Source: CAZSNT01 sp964607765 (GTDB lineage: Bacteria; Verrucomicrobiota; Lentisphaeria; Oligosphaerales; JABHEG01). From it: DNA of 55,198 nt. The stretch covers positions 1 through 55,198 of the forward strand of contig CAZSNT010000051.1 in the NCBI GenBank assembly GCA_964607765.1, read 5' to 3'. Made by a program: the position numbers and the translations under genes. Positions 25,704 through 34,095 of this stretch are shown one piece after another (position 1 is the stretch's first letter; the number at the start of each line of letters is the position of its first letter). Under the pieces are notes generated by a model. It searched no databases. It saw nothing but the letters and a program-made list of their open reading frames with translations, and was not told the DNA's origin.

Positions 25704-26107
25704 TCTCTGCTGTGGACAGCTCAGTGCTGTTGGATGTAGTGACCGACGACCCCAGGTTTAGCGATCGGTCGGAGGCCGTCTTGCGCCGGGGAGTCGCCGA
25801 GGGCCGGCTCGTCGTCTGTGAGTGCGTCGTTGCCGAAGTGCGCCCCGCATTTGGCAGCACGGCCGTCTTTGAGGAATTCCTGCACGACTGGGAACTCCAG
25901 CTGGTGCCGTCCTCTCTGGAAAGCGCGATCCTCGCCGGCGATCACTTCACGACCTATCTCGAGCGAGGTGGTAGACAAGGACGCGTTGTGGCGGACTTCC
26001 TGATCGGGGCTCACGCTCAGATGCACGCTGATCGCCTGATCGCGCGGGACCGCGGATTCCTGCGCGATTACTTCACGCGCCTGAATGTCCTGGACCCCAC
26101 TGTCTGA
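25700..26107 (+). CDS. vapC: PIN-domain ribonuclease toxin (VapC-like)
   Basis: 135 residues, a single PIN domain. Conserved acidic residues sit in AVDSSVLLDVV (first Asp), CECVVAEVRPAF (Glu), VADFLIGAHAQMHAD (Asp) and LIARDRGFLRDYF (last Asp). VapC toxins are Mg-dependent endoribonucleases, commonly cutting initiator tRNA or rRNA, and are held inactive by VapB. ATG 25700 overlaps the antitoxin stop. Nothing suggests the pair is decayed. The RNA target cannot be inferred. Confidence 0.9.
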   Translation: MISAVDSSVLLDVVTDDPRFSDRSEAVLRRGVAEGRLVVCECVVAEVRPAFGSTAVFEEFLHDWELQLVPSSLESAILAGDHFTTYLERGGRQGRVVADFLIGAHAQMHADRLIARDRGFLRDYFTRLNVLDPTV

Positions 26108-26137
26108 CCTCGCCTCCCGCAGTCCGGGGCAGGCATG

Positions 26138-26953
26138 CTACGGCCGTGGATCCTCGGCGTCCGGCATGCCCTTCACGCCGCGCTCCATCTCCCACAGTTT
26201 GGCGTGTTTGACGAACACGTAGAACATGGTGTTGGCCGCCACGATGAATCCGGGCATGCCGTCCAGGAACCCGCCTTTGAAGAAGTAGTCGCGGATGAAC
26301 CGGAACATGGGGTTGGCGAACAGGTGGAACCAGGAGAACCGCTTCCCGTTGCGCTGCATGTCCTCGGAAGCGGTCTTTGAGTACTTGTCGATCGTCTGCA
26401 GTTGTTCCGAGATGTTGGCGTAGGTGTAGTGGTAGTAGTAGCCGACCAGATCCGCAACGCGACCCTCCACCTGTAGCGCGGCGTGCAGATCGCCCTGCCA
26501 CGAGCCGCGATCCTTGTGGTACAGCCGGATTTCGTGGTCCGGGATCCAGCCCCCGTGCATGATCCAGCGACCCAGGTAGAACGTGCGCCTGTGCCCGTGG
26601 TAGCCGTCGATGCGCTCAGCATCGGGACGGGCAGCGTTCCGGGCCAGCTCGGCCTTGATCTGCGCGGCCAGCGTTTCGGATATCTCTTCATCCGCATCGA
26701 TGAACAGGCGCCAGTCATTCGTGCACAGGTCGGATGCGTACTGGTACTGCTCGCGGAACCCGGGCCACTCGCGTTGCTCGACACGCGTCGCATAACGGCG
26801 CGCAATCTCGACCGTCTGGTCCGTGCTGAACGAATCGACCACCACCACTTCGTCCGCCCAGTCGGCCACGCTCTTCAGCGCAAGCTCCACCGTGCGGTCG
26901 TTGTTGAACGTGATCATGTACACGGAGACGGGGATGCTCGGTTTCTCACTCAC
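26138..26953 (-). CDS. Glycosyltransferase family 2 (WaaE/KdtX-like)
   Basis: About 271 residues. The GT-A core begins IPVSVYMITFNNDRTVELALKSV, has EVVVVDSFSTDQTVEIARRYATRVEQREWPGFREQY, the DWRLFIDADEEIS block (DAD metal motif) and RGSWQGDLHAAL, all as in LPS-core GT2 enzymes of the WaaE/KdtX group that add a beta-linked glucose or similar. A C-terminal amphipathic or membrane helix (FRFIRDYFFKGGFLDGMPGFIVAANTMFYVF) is also typical. GAGGAG eight bases before GTG 26953 fixes the start, 13 bases after the MBL-fold gene. It is probably part of envelope glycan synthesis; the acceptor is unknown. Confidence 0.86.
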   Translation of the reverse strand: MSEKPSIPVSVYMITFNNDRTVELALKSVADWADEVVVVDSFSTDQTVEIARRYATRVEQREWPGFREQYQYASDLCTNDWRLFIDADEEISETLAAQIKAELARNAARPDAERIDGYHGHRRTFYLGRWIMHGGWIPDHEIRLYHKDRGSWQGDLHAALQVEGRVADLVGYYYHYTYANISEQLQTIDKYSKTASEDMQRNGKRFSWFHLFANPMFRFIRDYFFKGGFLDGMPGFIVAANTMFYVFVKHAKLWEMERGVKGMPDAEDPRP

Positions 26954-26966
26954 GAGACTGACTCCT

Positions 26967-27587
26967 CTACCCCAGAAACGGGTTGCTGTTCCTCTCCCGC
27001 CCAATGCTCGTGGCCGGGCCGTGACCCGGGTAGACCCTGGTGTTGTCCGGCAGCGGCAACAGCGTTTCCTTGATGGAACGGATCAGGGTCGGGTAGTCGC
27101 CGCCCGGGAGGTCGGCGCGTCCGATCGACCCCGCGAAAAGCGTGTCACCTGCAAACACCACGCCGGCGGCGGGGAACAGGAAGCACACGCCGCCGGGCGT
27201 GTGGCCGGGCGTGTGCAATACGTCGATCTGCAGCCCGTCGAGCGGCGGCAGTGCGTCGACCGGTTCGGGGAGCCCGGACACGGCCGGAAGCCACGGCAGC
27301 AGTGCGTTGTCCGGGCTGGCATACAACGCGCGTTCTTCGGCGTGCACGTAGACCGGTATGCCCAGTTGCTGAGCAATGGCGGGAACTGCGCCGATGTGGT
27401 CCACGTGCGCGTGGGTCAACAGTATGGCTTTCGCACTGACAGCCTGTTTCGTCAGAGCGGCGAGAATCAGGTCAGGGTCTCCGCCCGGGTCTACGATGAG
27501 GCAGTCCGTCGCTTCGGCCGGCCACACCAGGTAGCAATTCACTTCCAGCATGCCGACCGGAAGCGTTTCAATGCGCAATTCACTCAT
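26967..27587 (-). CDS. MBL-fold metallo-hydrolase (glyoxalase II-like)
   Basis: 206 residues. The metallo-beta-lactamase fold is complete: a first strand pair ending DCLIVDPGGDP, the metal motif THAHVDHIGAV (HxHxDH), then HTPGHTPGGVCF, FAGDTLFAGSIGRADLPGGD, and the last His in VYPGHGPATSIGRE. This is the short YcbL-like group of hydroxyacylglutathione hydrolase relatives, which lacks the long C-terminal substrate domain of GloB. GAGGTG six bases before ATG 27587 decides the start over the in-frame ATG 27605; the longer open frame has no similarity. It is upstream of and apparently cotranscribed with the GT2 gene. Confidence 0.9.
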   Translation of the reverse strand: MSELRIETLPVGMLEVNCYLVWPAEATDCLIVDPGGDPDLILAALTKQAVSAKAILLTHAHVDHIGAVPAIAQQLGIPVYVHAEERALYASPDNALLPWLPAVSGLPEPVDALPPLDGLQIDVLHTPGHTPGGVCFLFPAAGVVFAGDTLFAGSIGRADLPGGDYPTLIRSIKETLLPLPDNTRVYPGHGPATSIGRERNSNPFLG

Positions 27588-27693
27588 TAGTTTCACCTCA
27601 TCCATGCACTGCTGTCCGCTCACGTCTGGCACGGCAGACCGCGGACCCCCATAACATACCGCTTCTACGGCGTGTTGCAGGATGAGGCGAGGG

Positions 27694-28752
27694 CTAGTAG
27701 AGGTGGCAGCACACCGTGCGGCCGCTCTGAGTGCGGGGTTGCGGGAACTGTTCGCGGCAGATGTCCATGGCCTGCGCACAGCGAGTGTGGAATGCGCAGC
27801 CGGGCGGCGGATTGGCCGGCGATGGGATCTCGCCGCGCAGCACAATGCGTTTGCGCCGGCCCTGGCCGGGGACGGGGATCGCCGAGACCAACGCCCTGGT
27901 GTACGGATGCAGCGGCGTCTCCATCACGTCGCGCGACGATCCGGTCTCGATGATCCGCCCCAGATACATGACAGCCACTCGTTGCGCGATCAGCTTGACC
28001 ACACTCAGGTCGTGGGCCACAAACAGGTAGGCCAGGTCGTGCTTCTCGCGCAGATCCATCAGCAGGTTGATCACTTGCGCCTGCACGGACACATCGAGGG
28101 CACTCACCGCCTCGTCGCAGACGATGAAATCCGGGTTTGTGGCGATGGCGCGCGCGATGCTCAGGCGCTGCCGCTGCCCGCCGGAGAACTCGTGTGGGTA
28201 TCGGTGCAGCCCATCGGCGTCGAGGCCTACTTCGTCCAGCAGACGGCGCGCCTCCTGCTCGCAGCCGCGTGCGGCAAGCCCGTGCTCGACCAACCCCTCC
28301 GTGATGATGTCCAGCGCGGTCATTCGCGGGTTCAGTGACGACATCGGATCCTGGAAGATCATCTGCAGGTTGCGGCGCAGCGGCCGCATCTGCTTTTCGT
28401 TCAGCTGCAGCAGGTCCACGCCGCGGAACAGGATCTGTCCGGACTCGGCGCGCTCCAGACGCAGTATGGTCCTGCCCAGTGTGGTCTTGCCGCAGCCCGA
28501 TTCGCCCACGAGACCGACCGTCTCGCCTTCATGCACGGTGAGCGACACGCCGTCAACAGCCTTGACATGACCGACTGTGCGCGTCAGTACACCACGGCGG
28601 ATGGGAAACCAGGTGCGCAGCTGGCGAGTTTCCATCAGCGGCGCGATTCCCGGTTCTGCCTTCTGCGGCGAAGCGTGAGCAGGATTCCGCGCGGCGGGCG
28701 TACCCCCGCCCGGATCGGGGCCGAGTCTTGGTTTTGGCGGCAAATCTGTCAT
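27694..28752 (-). CDS. oppF: Oligopeptide ABC transporter ATP-binding protein (OppF/DppF type), orphan
   Basis: About 352 residues. ATPase core: Walker A GLVGESGCGKTTLGR, the Q-loop MIFQDPMSSLNPRM, signature FSGGQRQRLSIARA, Walker B FIVCDEAVSALDVS, and the switch His in LFVAHDLSVV. The C-terminal oligo_HPY domain is present (VMETPLHPYTRALVSAIP, then PPGCAFHTRCAQAMDICRE). In OppF/DppF systems this subunit hydrolyses ATP for peptide import. No permease, partner ATPase or binding protein is in the window, so it stands alone. The first 39 residues from ATG 28752 are Pro/Gly-rich, unlike the family, and begin at the edge of a dispersed repeat. ATG 28635 (LMETRQLRTWFPIRRG) starts the family-like part and could be the real start. 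Confidence 0.85.
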   Translation of the reverse strand: MTDLPPKPRLGPDPGGGTPAARNPAHASPQKAEPGIAPLMETRQLRTWFPIRRGVLTRTVGHVKAVDGVSLTVHEGETVGLVGESGCGKTTLGRTILRLERAESGQILFRGVDLLQLNEKQMRPLRRNLQMIFQDPMSSLNPRMTALDIITEGLVEHGLAARGCEQEARRLLDEVGLDADGLHRYPHEFSGGQRQRLSIARAIATNPDFIVCDEAVSALDVSVQAQVINLLMDLREKHDLAYLFVAHDLSVVKLIAQRVAVMYLGRIIETGSSRDVMETPLHPYTRALVSAIPVPGQGRRKRIVLRGEIPSPANPPPGCAFHTRCAQAMDICREQFPQPRTQSGRTVCCHLY

Positions 28753-28796
28753 GTACAGGACTCTCACACCCGAAAACCCAGATCCTGCGGCTCCGC
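28753..28796 (-). repeat. 44-bp dispersed repeat, copy 1
   Basis: On the minus strand this reads GCGGAGC, 17 variable bases, then CGGGTGTGAGAGTCCTGTAC. The copy at 49594-49637 on the plus strand shares both end blocks exactly and about 10 of the 17 inner bases (37 of 44 overall, counted by eye). It directly abuts the ATG used for the oppF-like gene. Confidence 0.7.
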
Positions 28797-28827
28797 GCCG
28801 GACGATCAAAGGCAACACCGAAGGCGC

Positions 28828-31572
28828 TCACGCGCCAACCATCGCCATTACCTCGGCCACACAACGTTCTCTGTCCGCGAGCCAATATGTGTAAGGCAAC
28901 GGGAACGTCCTCAAACCGGCACGTTTGAGCATCTTGTACCGTTCCAGCGAAAACGCGTCACGGAACTGGCCGGGGTAGCCGATCAGGTCAATGCCGAACG
29001 TTCTGTCGCCGTGGTGGACGATCAGATCAATCTCCAGTCCGGCCACGGGGTATCCGACCCAGAGCTGCAAGCCGCGCTTGCGCAACTCCTGCTCAACTTC
29101 CGTGCAGAACCTGTCGCGGACCGAGTCGGTCTCGGCCGGCGCGCCGTGCGCGACGGGGCGGAAGCCCTCAAGATAACACCGCAGCAATGAGTTTGCCTCG
29201 AGGTTCCGGTAGTCGATTGAGGTGTAAAGGTACTGCAGCGATCGGGCCCGCGTGACAGAGACGTTAAACACGTCGGCTCGGTTCAGGTGCCGCATTGCCG
29301 ACGGGTGCGATTGGTTGTCTACCGCAAAGGACAGGAACATCACGTCCCGCTCCTCGCCCTGGAAAGCGTATGCTGTGCCCACGGCCAGCCGGTGTTTCTC
29401 CATGTCGCTGACACAGCATTGCTTGGAGATCAAGCTGGTGATGTGCTCGGCCTGGTCCCGGAACGGCGAGAGTATCCCGATGGTCTGACACGTGGTTTTG
29501 TCCAGGCCTCGCTGCGCGTCGATGATTCGGCGGACCCTGTCCACAATCTGATCCGCTTCCACTGCGTTGCGCCCGCTCTTGTCGCGCACACCATCGCACT
29601 CGATCACCTCGATCCCCTCGTTGGCCGGGATATTGGGCCTGTCGGTCATGATGCGCAGCGCGTCGCTGTAGAACGTCTCGTTGCTGAACCGGATGATCTG
29701 AGGCGTACTGCGGTAGTGTTCATTGAGGAACACGACCTGGCTTTGGTCGGTCACGCGGTCGGTGACCAGATCCAGCACGCTGCGTTCGCGGTAGTTCAGC
29801 CAATCCTCGCCCTCACCGTCCAGTCCGCACTGTTCCTGCAGCCGTGCCTGGGTCGAGCGGGAGAGGAACGAGACGTGGCGAAGCTGGTTGGGGTCGCCCG
29901 CGAACACGGCCCGCCGTGCACGCTGTATCACCGGCAGGCAGGTCGCCATATCGCACTGAGTCGCCTCGTCAATGATGGCGATGTCGAACAGCTGCGAGCG
30001 CAGCGGCAGCACTTTGTAGATATCGCTCATCTTGACCAGCCAGATAGGGAAGGTCTTCAGGATAGCCCGGAAATCAATGTCCTGGAAGTACCGTTCCTGC
30101 GTTCGGCCGGTCCTGGCGCTGATCGCCTTGAGGAACAGCGCCAGGTCGCTGCGGTGTCGGTCCAGCGCCGTGTGAACGCGGTGCGCGTATCGGCGTTGGA
30201 TCAGTGCGGCTGTTGTCTGGAGCCACTCGGCCAGCCCATCCTCCAACTCGCGCAGCAGCGTCCAGTGCGGGTCCTGCTGCGCGTTGCGCCAGTGGATATA
30301 CTTCTCGCGCAATCCACTCATGAACGATCGCCGGCCGCCCCCGTTCGCCAGGAACTCGCCCCAATCCATCTCGGCCTCGACCCGCTTCGTGAAGTCCCTC
30401 TCCAGCCGGCCGATGTCCCTCTCCAGCCGGTCCAGGCGCCGGTCGATGCGGCGCAGCTCATTCCGGTCCTGCGCTTCGTATGGATTGATGCCGCCCAGCA
30501 GGTTCTTCAAGTGCTGTTTCAAGCCGCGCAGGTACTCCTTGCGGCCGGCCCGGACCACGACGTTCGCCAAACCCAGCTGGCTCTCGATTTTCTCGGCAAT
30601 CACGTCGACGGCCTGATCCGTTCGAGACGCGATCAGTACGCTCTCGCCACGGCTGAGGTGCTCCACAGCGAGCGAGGCGACCGTGTAGGACTTACCCGTG
30701 CCCGGCGGCCCCACAACCAACGTGGTGTCAAACTGAGTCGCGGCCCGGAGAATGCCCTGCTGCGCCTGATTCAGGATCGCCGGGACACGGCCCTGCTTCG
30801 GCGAACGGCGTGATCCCGTGCCCGGGCCGGACCCGAGAAGCGCCTGCAGAGGGGCGGAGTGCGTGCCGCTCTCCGCCATGTGAGCCAATTCGGTCAAGAC
30901 GCCGAGCGTATCCGTGGAGCGCTTGATGAGCCCCACGCCCGCGGCCGGCACAAGCCGGTAGCCGGACTGACTGGCCAGCGCTTTGGGCTGCAGGTAGCGC
31001 TTGAGCTTGCGTTCGTCCCACAGCTCCGGGTAGTGGAGCATCGCGGTAGTATCCAGACCGGTAATGGCCTCGGACAGTGTGTCGGCCAACTGCAGCGCCT
31101 CCCGCACCCCGACAGTCTCTGAGTCCAACTCGCCCAGTAACGCTTCCTCCAACTCCGTCGTGGTTTCATCACCGCGGATGGACGCGAGAAACGACGTGTT
31201 CAGTCGCCTGGCGGACAGGTCGACGTTGAGGAAGTGGTAGGGCTCGTCCTGAACGAGCTCGGCAGGGAACAGGAACAACGGTGCGCACACTCTCTGTGCA
31301 CGGCCTTGAGCGCTGCGTGTCTGGCCGATGAAAAACAGTGAGCAGTAGACCAGTTCTTTCTCTCTGCTGTAGAGCGCCAGTACCTTCTGGATCTCTGCGG
31401 CTGCCTCGGAATCGACCGGGACATGCGGGAACATCCCCGTGAGCAGGTCCTCCTGCCCGTCCATGACAAGCCGCCTCTCCACCTTGCCGCCGAAGAAGTT
31501 GAATATGGAGAGCCCGCGGTTGTCCGCCTGGTAGCAGGATCGGAAGTAGCTGATGACGGCGCCTGATTCCAT
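28828..31572 (-). CDS. SF1 (UPF1/DNA2-like) helicase with C-terminal nuclease-like domain
   Basis: 914 residues. Residues 1-250 form an N-terminal domain of unknown fold. The helicase core begins with the Q-type motif ILNQAQQGILRAA and Walker A VVGPPGTGKSYT (about 288-295), then a long coiled-coil insertion (about 370-400), Walker B IIDEATQCDM (DEAT, about 535), motif III VFAGDPNQLRH, motif IV LNEHYRS, and motifs V/VI VGTAYAFQGEERDV and NVSVTRAR. The last 90 residues (EVEQELRKRGLQLWVGYPVAGLEIDLIVH to FGIDLIGY) follow the Vsr/MTES_1575-type restriction-endonuclease-like fold, with Asp849 and Asp862 as probable catalytic residues. Such fusions are common among DNA-repair and anti-phage helicases. 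It stands alone, divergent from a secreted protein gene. Confidence 0.85.
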   Translation of the reverse strand: MESGAVISYFRSCYQADNRGLSIFNFFGGKVERRLVMDGQEDLLTGMFPHVPVDSEAAAEIQKVLALYSREKELVYCSLFFIGQTRSAQGRAQRVCAPLFLFPAELVQDEPYHFLNVDLSARRLNTSFLASIRGDETTTELEEALLGELDSETVGVREALQLADTLSEAITGLDTTAMLHYPELWDERKLKRYLQPKALASQSGYRLVPAAGVGLIKRSTDTLGVLTELAHMAESGTHSAPLQALLGSGPGTGSRRSPKQGRVPAILNQAQQGILRAATQFDTTLVVGPPGTGKSYTVASLAVEHLSRGESVLIASRTDQAVDVIAEKIESQLGLANVVVRAGRKEYLRGLKQHLKNLLGGINPYEAQDRNELRRIDRRLDRLERDIGRLERDFTKRVEAEMDWGEFLANGGGRRSFMSGLREKYIHWRNAQQDPHWTLLRELEDGLAEWLQTTAALIQRRYAHRVHTALDRHRSDLALFLKAISARTGRTQERYFQDIDFRAILKTFPIWLVKMSDIYKVLPLRSQLFDIAIIDEATQCDMATCLPVIQRARRAVFAGDPNQLRHVSFLSRSTQARLQEQCGLDGEGEDWLNYRERSVLDLVTDRVTDQSQVVFLNEHYRSTPQIIRFSNETFYSDALRIMTDRPNIPANEGIEVIECDGVRDKSGRNAVEADQIVDRVRRIIDAQRGLDKTTCQTIGILSPFRDQAEHITSLISKQCCVSDMEKHRLAVGTAYAFQGEERDVMFLSFAVDNQSHPSAMRHLNRADVFNVSVTRARSLQYLYTSIDYRNLEANSLLRCYLEGFRPVAHGAPAETDSVRDRFCTEVEQELRKRGLQLWVGYPVAGLEIDLIVHHGDRTFGIDLIGYPGQFRDAFSLERYKMLKRAGLRTFPLPYTYWLADRERCVAEVMAMVGA

Positions 31573-31729
31573 ACGTTCACGCCTTCCTCATTCGAGCCCT
31601 GCCCTCTTGAGACCGTACCGGCCGTCCGTTATCACGCAACCCACATACCCTAACCACTGAATTGCCGCATGTCATCAGCCGGTCGCGGCAACGCGTGACT
31701 GACAGACCACAAAAATGCGCGTAGCGTGC

Positions 31730-31758
31730 TTGCGCAAGTCAGCGCGTGTCAATAGAGT
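31730..31758 (+). promoter_or_regulatory. Possible promoter of the 31816 gene
   Basis: TTGCGC (31730-31735), a 17-base spacer and TAGAGT (31753-31758). It lies in the 243-base divergent gap shared with the helicase gene, which otherwise shows nothing recognisable. Confidence 0.35.
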
Positions 31759-31815
31759 AGACGCGTTACCAGATCTCTCCCTGCCTGTCTCGATTTGAAG
31801 CGGAAAGTCCATGCC

Positions 31816-32502
31816 ATGAATAGGTCCTTCAGAGTCCTTGTTTTCCTTGGAGTGTCAGTTGCGGCGGCCGTGCCGGCGATGGCCCAGAGGCCGCGCTGGG
31901 TAGAGACTCACTCCTGGACGGGCATGGGCACGCAGCAGACAGACAAGTTCTGGGTGAGCGGCGCCAAGTGGCGCGTGCGGTATAGACCGCGCGGCACCGG
32001 CATATTCCAGGTAAGCGTGTGCGACGAGAGCGGCAGTTTCCTGGACTTGGCCGCGAACCAGCGCGAGCCGCTGCGGGGTGTGAAGGGCTTCAAGGGACGG
32101 GGCTGCCGCCACCTGTCAATCAGCTGCTCGGACGTGCGCTGGACGGTGACTGTGGAGCAGTACCTGACCGTCATTGAGGAGTGGCAGCTGCTGCAACTGA
32201 TGAAGCAGCCGCCGCCGTCCCTCTACAAGCTTGGCACGTGGACCGGCGATGCCGTCGAGACTGAATACGAGCTCGTCGTGCCCTCAGGCAGTTGGCAGCT
32301 CACCTACGCGAACACCGGCAAGGGCACGCTGCAGCTGCTCGTTCTCGATGAAGAGGGGGCGATCGTGTCGTCCGCTCCTCCCAAGGCGGGCGAGCATGGA
32401 CAGGGCTGGGTACACCGGTCCGGCAAGTTCGTGCTCCGCGTGAAGGCGGTCGACACCTCCTGGAAGGTGGAAGTCCTCGGCGAACAGCCGGAAGAGCCGT
32501 AG
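31816..32502 (+). CDS. Secreted protein with two copies of an ~85-residue domain
   Basis: About 228 residues. Signal peptide MNRSFRVLVFLGVSVAAAVP with cleavage near AMAQ. The mature part is two copies of one beta-sandwich-like unit: copy 1 from WTGMGTQQTDKFWVSGAKW to DVRWTVTVEQ, copy 2 from WTGDAVETEYELVVPSGSW to DTSWKVEVLG. Both show W-T-G at the start, a W-R/Q-x-x-Y strand, G-(T/I)-x-Q-(V/L) with an acidic DE-x-G turn, and a closing D-x-x-W-x-V strand. No catalytic residue is evident, so ligand binding or surface structure is likely. GGAAAG precedes ATG 31816. The family is not recognised. It is followed directly by thiD. Confidence 0.65.
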   Translation: MNRSFRVLVFLGVSVAAAVPAMAQRPRWVETHSWTGMGTQQTDKFWVSGAKWRVRYRPRGTGIFQVSVCDESGSFLDLAANQREPLRGVKGFKGRGCRHLSISCSDVRWTVTVEQYLTVIEEWQLLQLMKQPPPSLYKLGTWTGDAVETEYELVVPSGSWQLTYANTGKGTLQLLVLDEEGAIVSSAPPKAGEHGQGWVHRSGKFVLRVKAVDTSWKVEVLGEQPEEP

Positions 32503-32533
32503 TTTGTCTGAACTGTCTTGCCCCAACCCTCGC

Positions 32534-33388
32534 ATGCGTTCTGTGTGCGCTGCGTCAGACTGCCCGGTCGCACTCACCGTCGCGGGCAGCGACAGCGGCG
32601 GCGGCGCCGGCCTCCAGGCGGACCTGCGCGCGTTCTCTCGCTTCGGTGTGCACGGGACTGCGGCTGTCACGGCGGTCACGGCGCAGACGCCCGGAACGGT
32701 GGCGGCCGTTGTGCCGGTCCCGACTACCATGGTGGCGGCCCAGATCGATGCCGTCTTCAGCGCATTCGCCGTGGGCGCAGTCAAGACGGGGATGCTGTTC
32801 ACCGCCCAGATCATCCGGGCCGTCGCCGCTGCGATTCCCGACACCCCCGTGGTCCCCTTGGTCGTCGACCCGGTCATGGTGGCTACCAGCGGCAGACCTC
32901 TCCTGCAGCAGGACGCCGTACGGACATTGCGCGACACGCTGTTCCCGCGCGCAACGCTGCTGACACCGAACATCCCGGAGGCCCAGACAATCCTCGGTCA
33001 TTCGATCCCCGATTCCCGCGCCGCGGTGGAAGCCGCGGCAGCCCTGGCCCGCCGATTCGGCAGCGCCGTCCTGCTCAAAGGCGGCCATGCCTGCAGCGAC
33101 ACGGCCATTGACATTCTCTGGCACAATGACCGATGCTGGCGTCTGACGGCGCCCTTCGTGCAGTCCCAGACCAGCCACGGGACAGGCTGCGCGCTGAGCG
33201 CCGCCGTTGCAGCCCGTCTGGCGTGCGGTGACCAGCTGCTGTCCGCTGTGCGTGAGGCCAAGGCCTACGTGCTCGGCTTGCTCACGTCCTGCGTACGCAC
33301 AGGCCCGGATACTTGGGTCATGCGGGGAGGGCGGCAACTGCCCGCCGGACAGGTCACCTGCGAGGAAGTTGCCGCAGCAGCCTCCTGA
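32534..33388 (+). CDS. thiD: Hydroxymethylpyrimidine/phosphomethylpyrimidine kinase
   Basis: Phosphorylates HMP and HMP-phosphate to HMP-pyrophosphate, the pyrimidine half of thiamine diphosphate. About 284 residues, ribokinase fold. Signatures: LTVAGSDSGGGAGLQADLRAF at the start, AVTAQTPG with the substrate contacts, VKTGML, VVDPVMVATSGRPLL, TPNIPEAQTIL, LLKGGH, and SQTSHGTGCALSAAVAARLA, which carries the anion hole and the catalytic residue. An alternative start at TTG 32504 exists, but ATG 32534 is more credible. It begins 31 bases after the secreted-protein stop. No other thiamine gene and no TPP riboswitch are visible in front of it, so the pathway would be completed elsewhere or by salvage. 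Confidence 0.92.
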   Translation: MRSVCAASDCPVALTVAGSDSGGGAGLQADLRAFSRFGVHGTAAVTAVTAQTPGTVAAVVPVPTTMVAAQIDAVFSAFAVGAVKTGMLFTAQIIRAVAAAIPDTPVVPLVVDPVMVATSGRPLLQQDAVRTLRDTLFPRATLLTPNIPEAQTILGHSIPDSRAAVEAAAALARRFGSAVLLKGGHACSDTAIDILWHNDRCWRLTAPFVQSQTSHGTGCALSAAVAARLACGDQLLSAVREAKAYVLGLLTSCVRTGPDTWVMRGGRQLPAGQVTCEEVAAAAS

Positions 33389-33441
33389 TTACCCGGCAAA
33401 CCGTGGAGTCTCGGAAATACACCATCTGGAGTTGCCCAGTC

Positions 33442-34074
33442 GTGAACGAATCAACCAAACCGAATGCGTCGCACGAGTCGGCGGCAGGACCCGCGCCGCA
33501 AACCCCCGAACAGGCCGCGGTCAGCCCCGCCATGCCTCGAATCCATCGCCACACGCTGGTGGAGATGAACAGGCCGGCGTTCATGGCGCGTTACGAGGTC
33601 GCGCACAGGCGCGTCGGCGAGCTCTTGAGCGATCAGGTGTTCCACTGTGACAGAGATCAACGCGTGAAACTCTACACCGGCGCCCTGCGGCTCCTCGAAG
33701 ATGCTGTCACGGCCGCCCAACGCTCCCAGGTGCAGAAGGACACGCCGCTGCTGCACTACCTGGGCTTGCTCCGGGACACAGTCAGCGCCAGCCTGGCCCT
33801 GGTCAGACACGAGGTGCGACTGCTCCAGGAAGCCCCGGAGTTTTCCAGGCTGATGGGCGAGGAGCTGGCTTCCCACTTCAAAGGTGCAAGCGACGCGTTC
33901 AGCCAGAGCGAGATGAACGGGTTGGACGGCCTGCGGGACCTGCTCCAGTTCGGTGAAGCGCTGTTGGCAAGCCTCCATGACGGTGCGGTCGCAGCGTTCA
34001 CGGATGACGATCACAGGCGCTACGAGCTGGCTGCGGAGCAATACGCGGAGTTCTACACCGATGCGACGTCTTGA
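33442..34074 (+). CDS. Hypothetical all-helical protein
   Basis: About 210 residues from GTG 33442, with TGGAG upstream. The first 35 residues are disordered (Pro, Ala, Gln, Ser). The rest is predicted to be almost all alpha-helix: LYTGALRLLEDAVTAAQ, LLHYLGLLRDTVSASLALVRHEVRLLQEA, FSRLMGEELASHFKGASDAF and YELAAEQYAEFYTD. No signal peptide, membrane segment or catalytic motif is evident. A four-helix-bundle or tethering protein is one guess, not a claim. It follows thiD by 53 bases and is convergent with the membrane protein gene at 34096. Confidence 0.6.
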   Translation: MNESTKPNASHESAAGPAPQTPEQAAVSPAMPRIHRHTLVEMNRPAFMARYEVAHRRVGELLSDQVFHCDRDQRVKLYTGALRLLEDAVTAAQRSQVQKDTPLLHYLGLLRDTVSASLALVRHEVRLLQEAPEFSRLMGEELASHFKGASDAFSQSEMNGLDGLRDLLQFGEALLASLHDGAVAAFTDDDHRRYELAAEQYAEFYTDATS

Positions 34075-34095
34075 GACCGATTCGCGCCCCGCCTC

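Noticed and set aside
29287..30813. 508-residue plus-strand frame opposite the helicase
   Set aside because: No motif and composition rich in Arg, Gln and His; the minus strand carries all helicase motifs.
32503..32533. TPP riboswitch in front of thiD
   Set aside because: The gap is too short and shows none of the conserved thi-box sequence.
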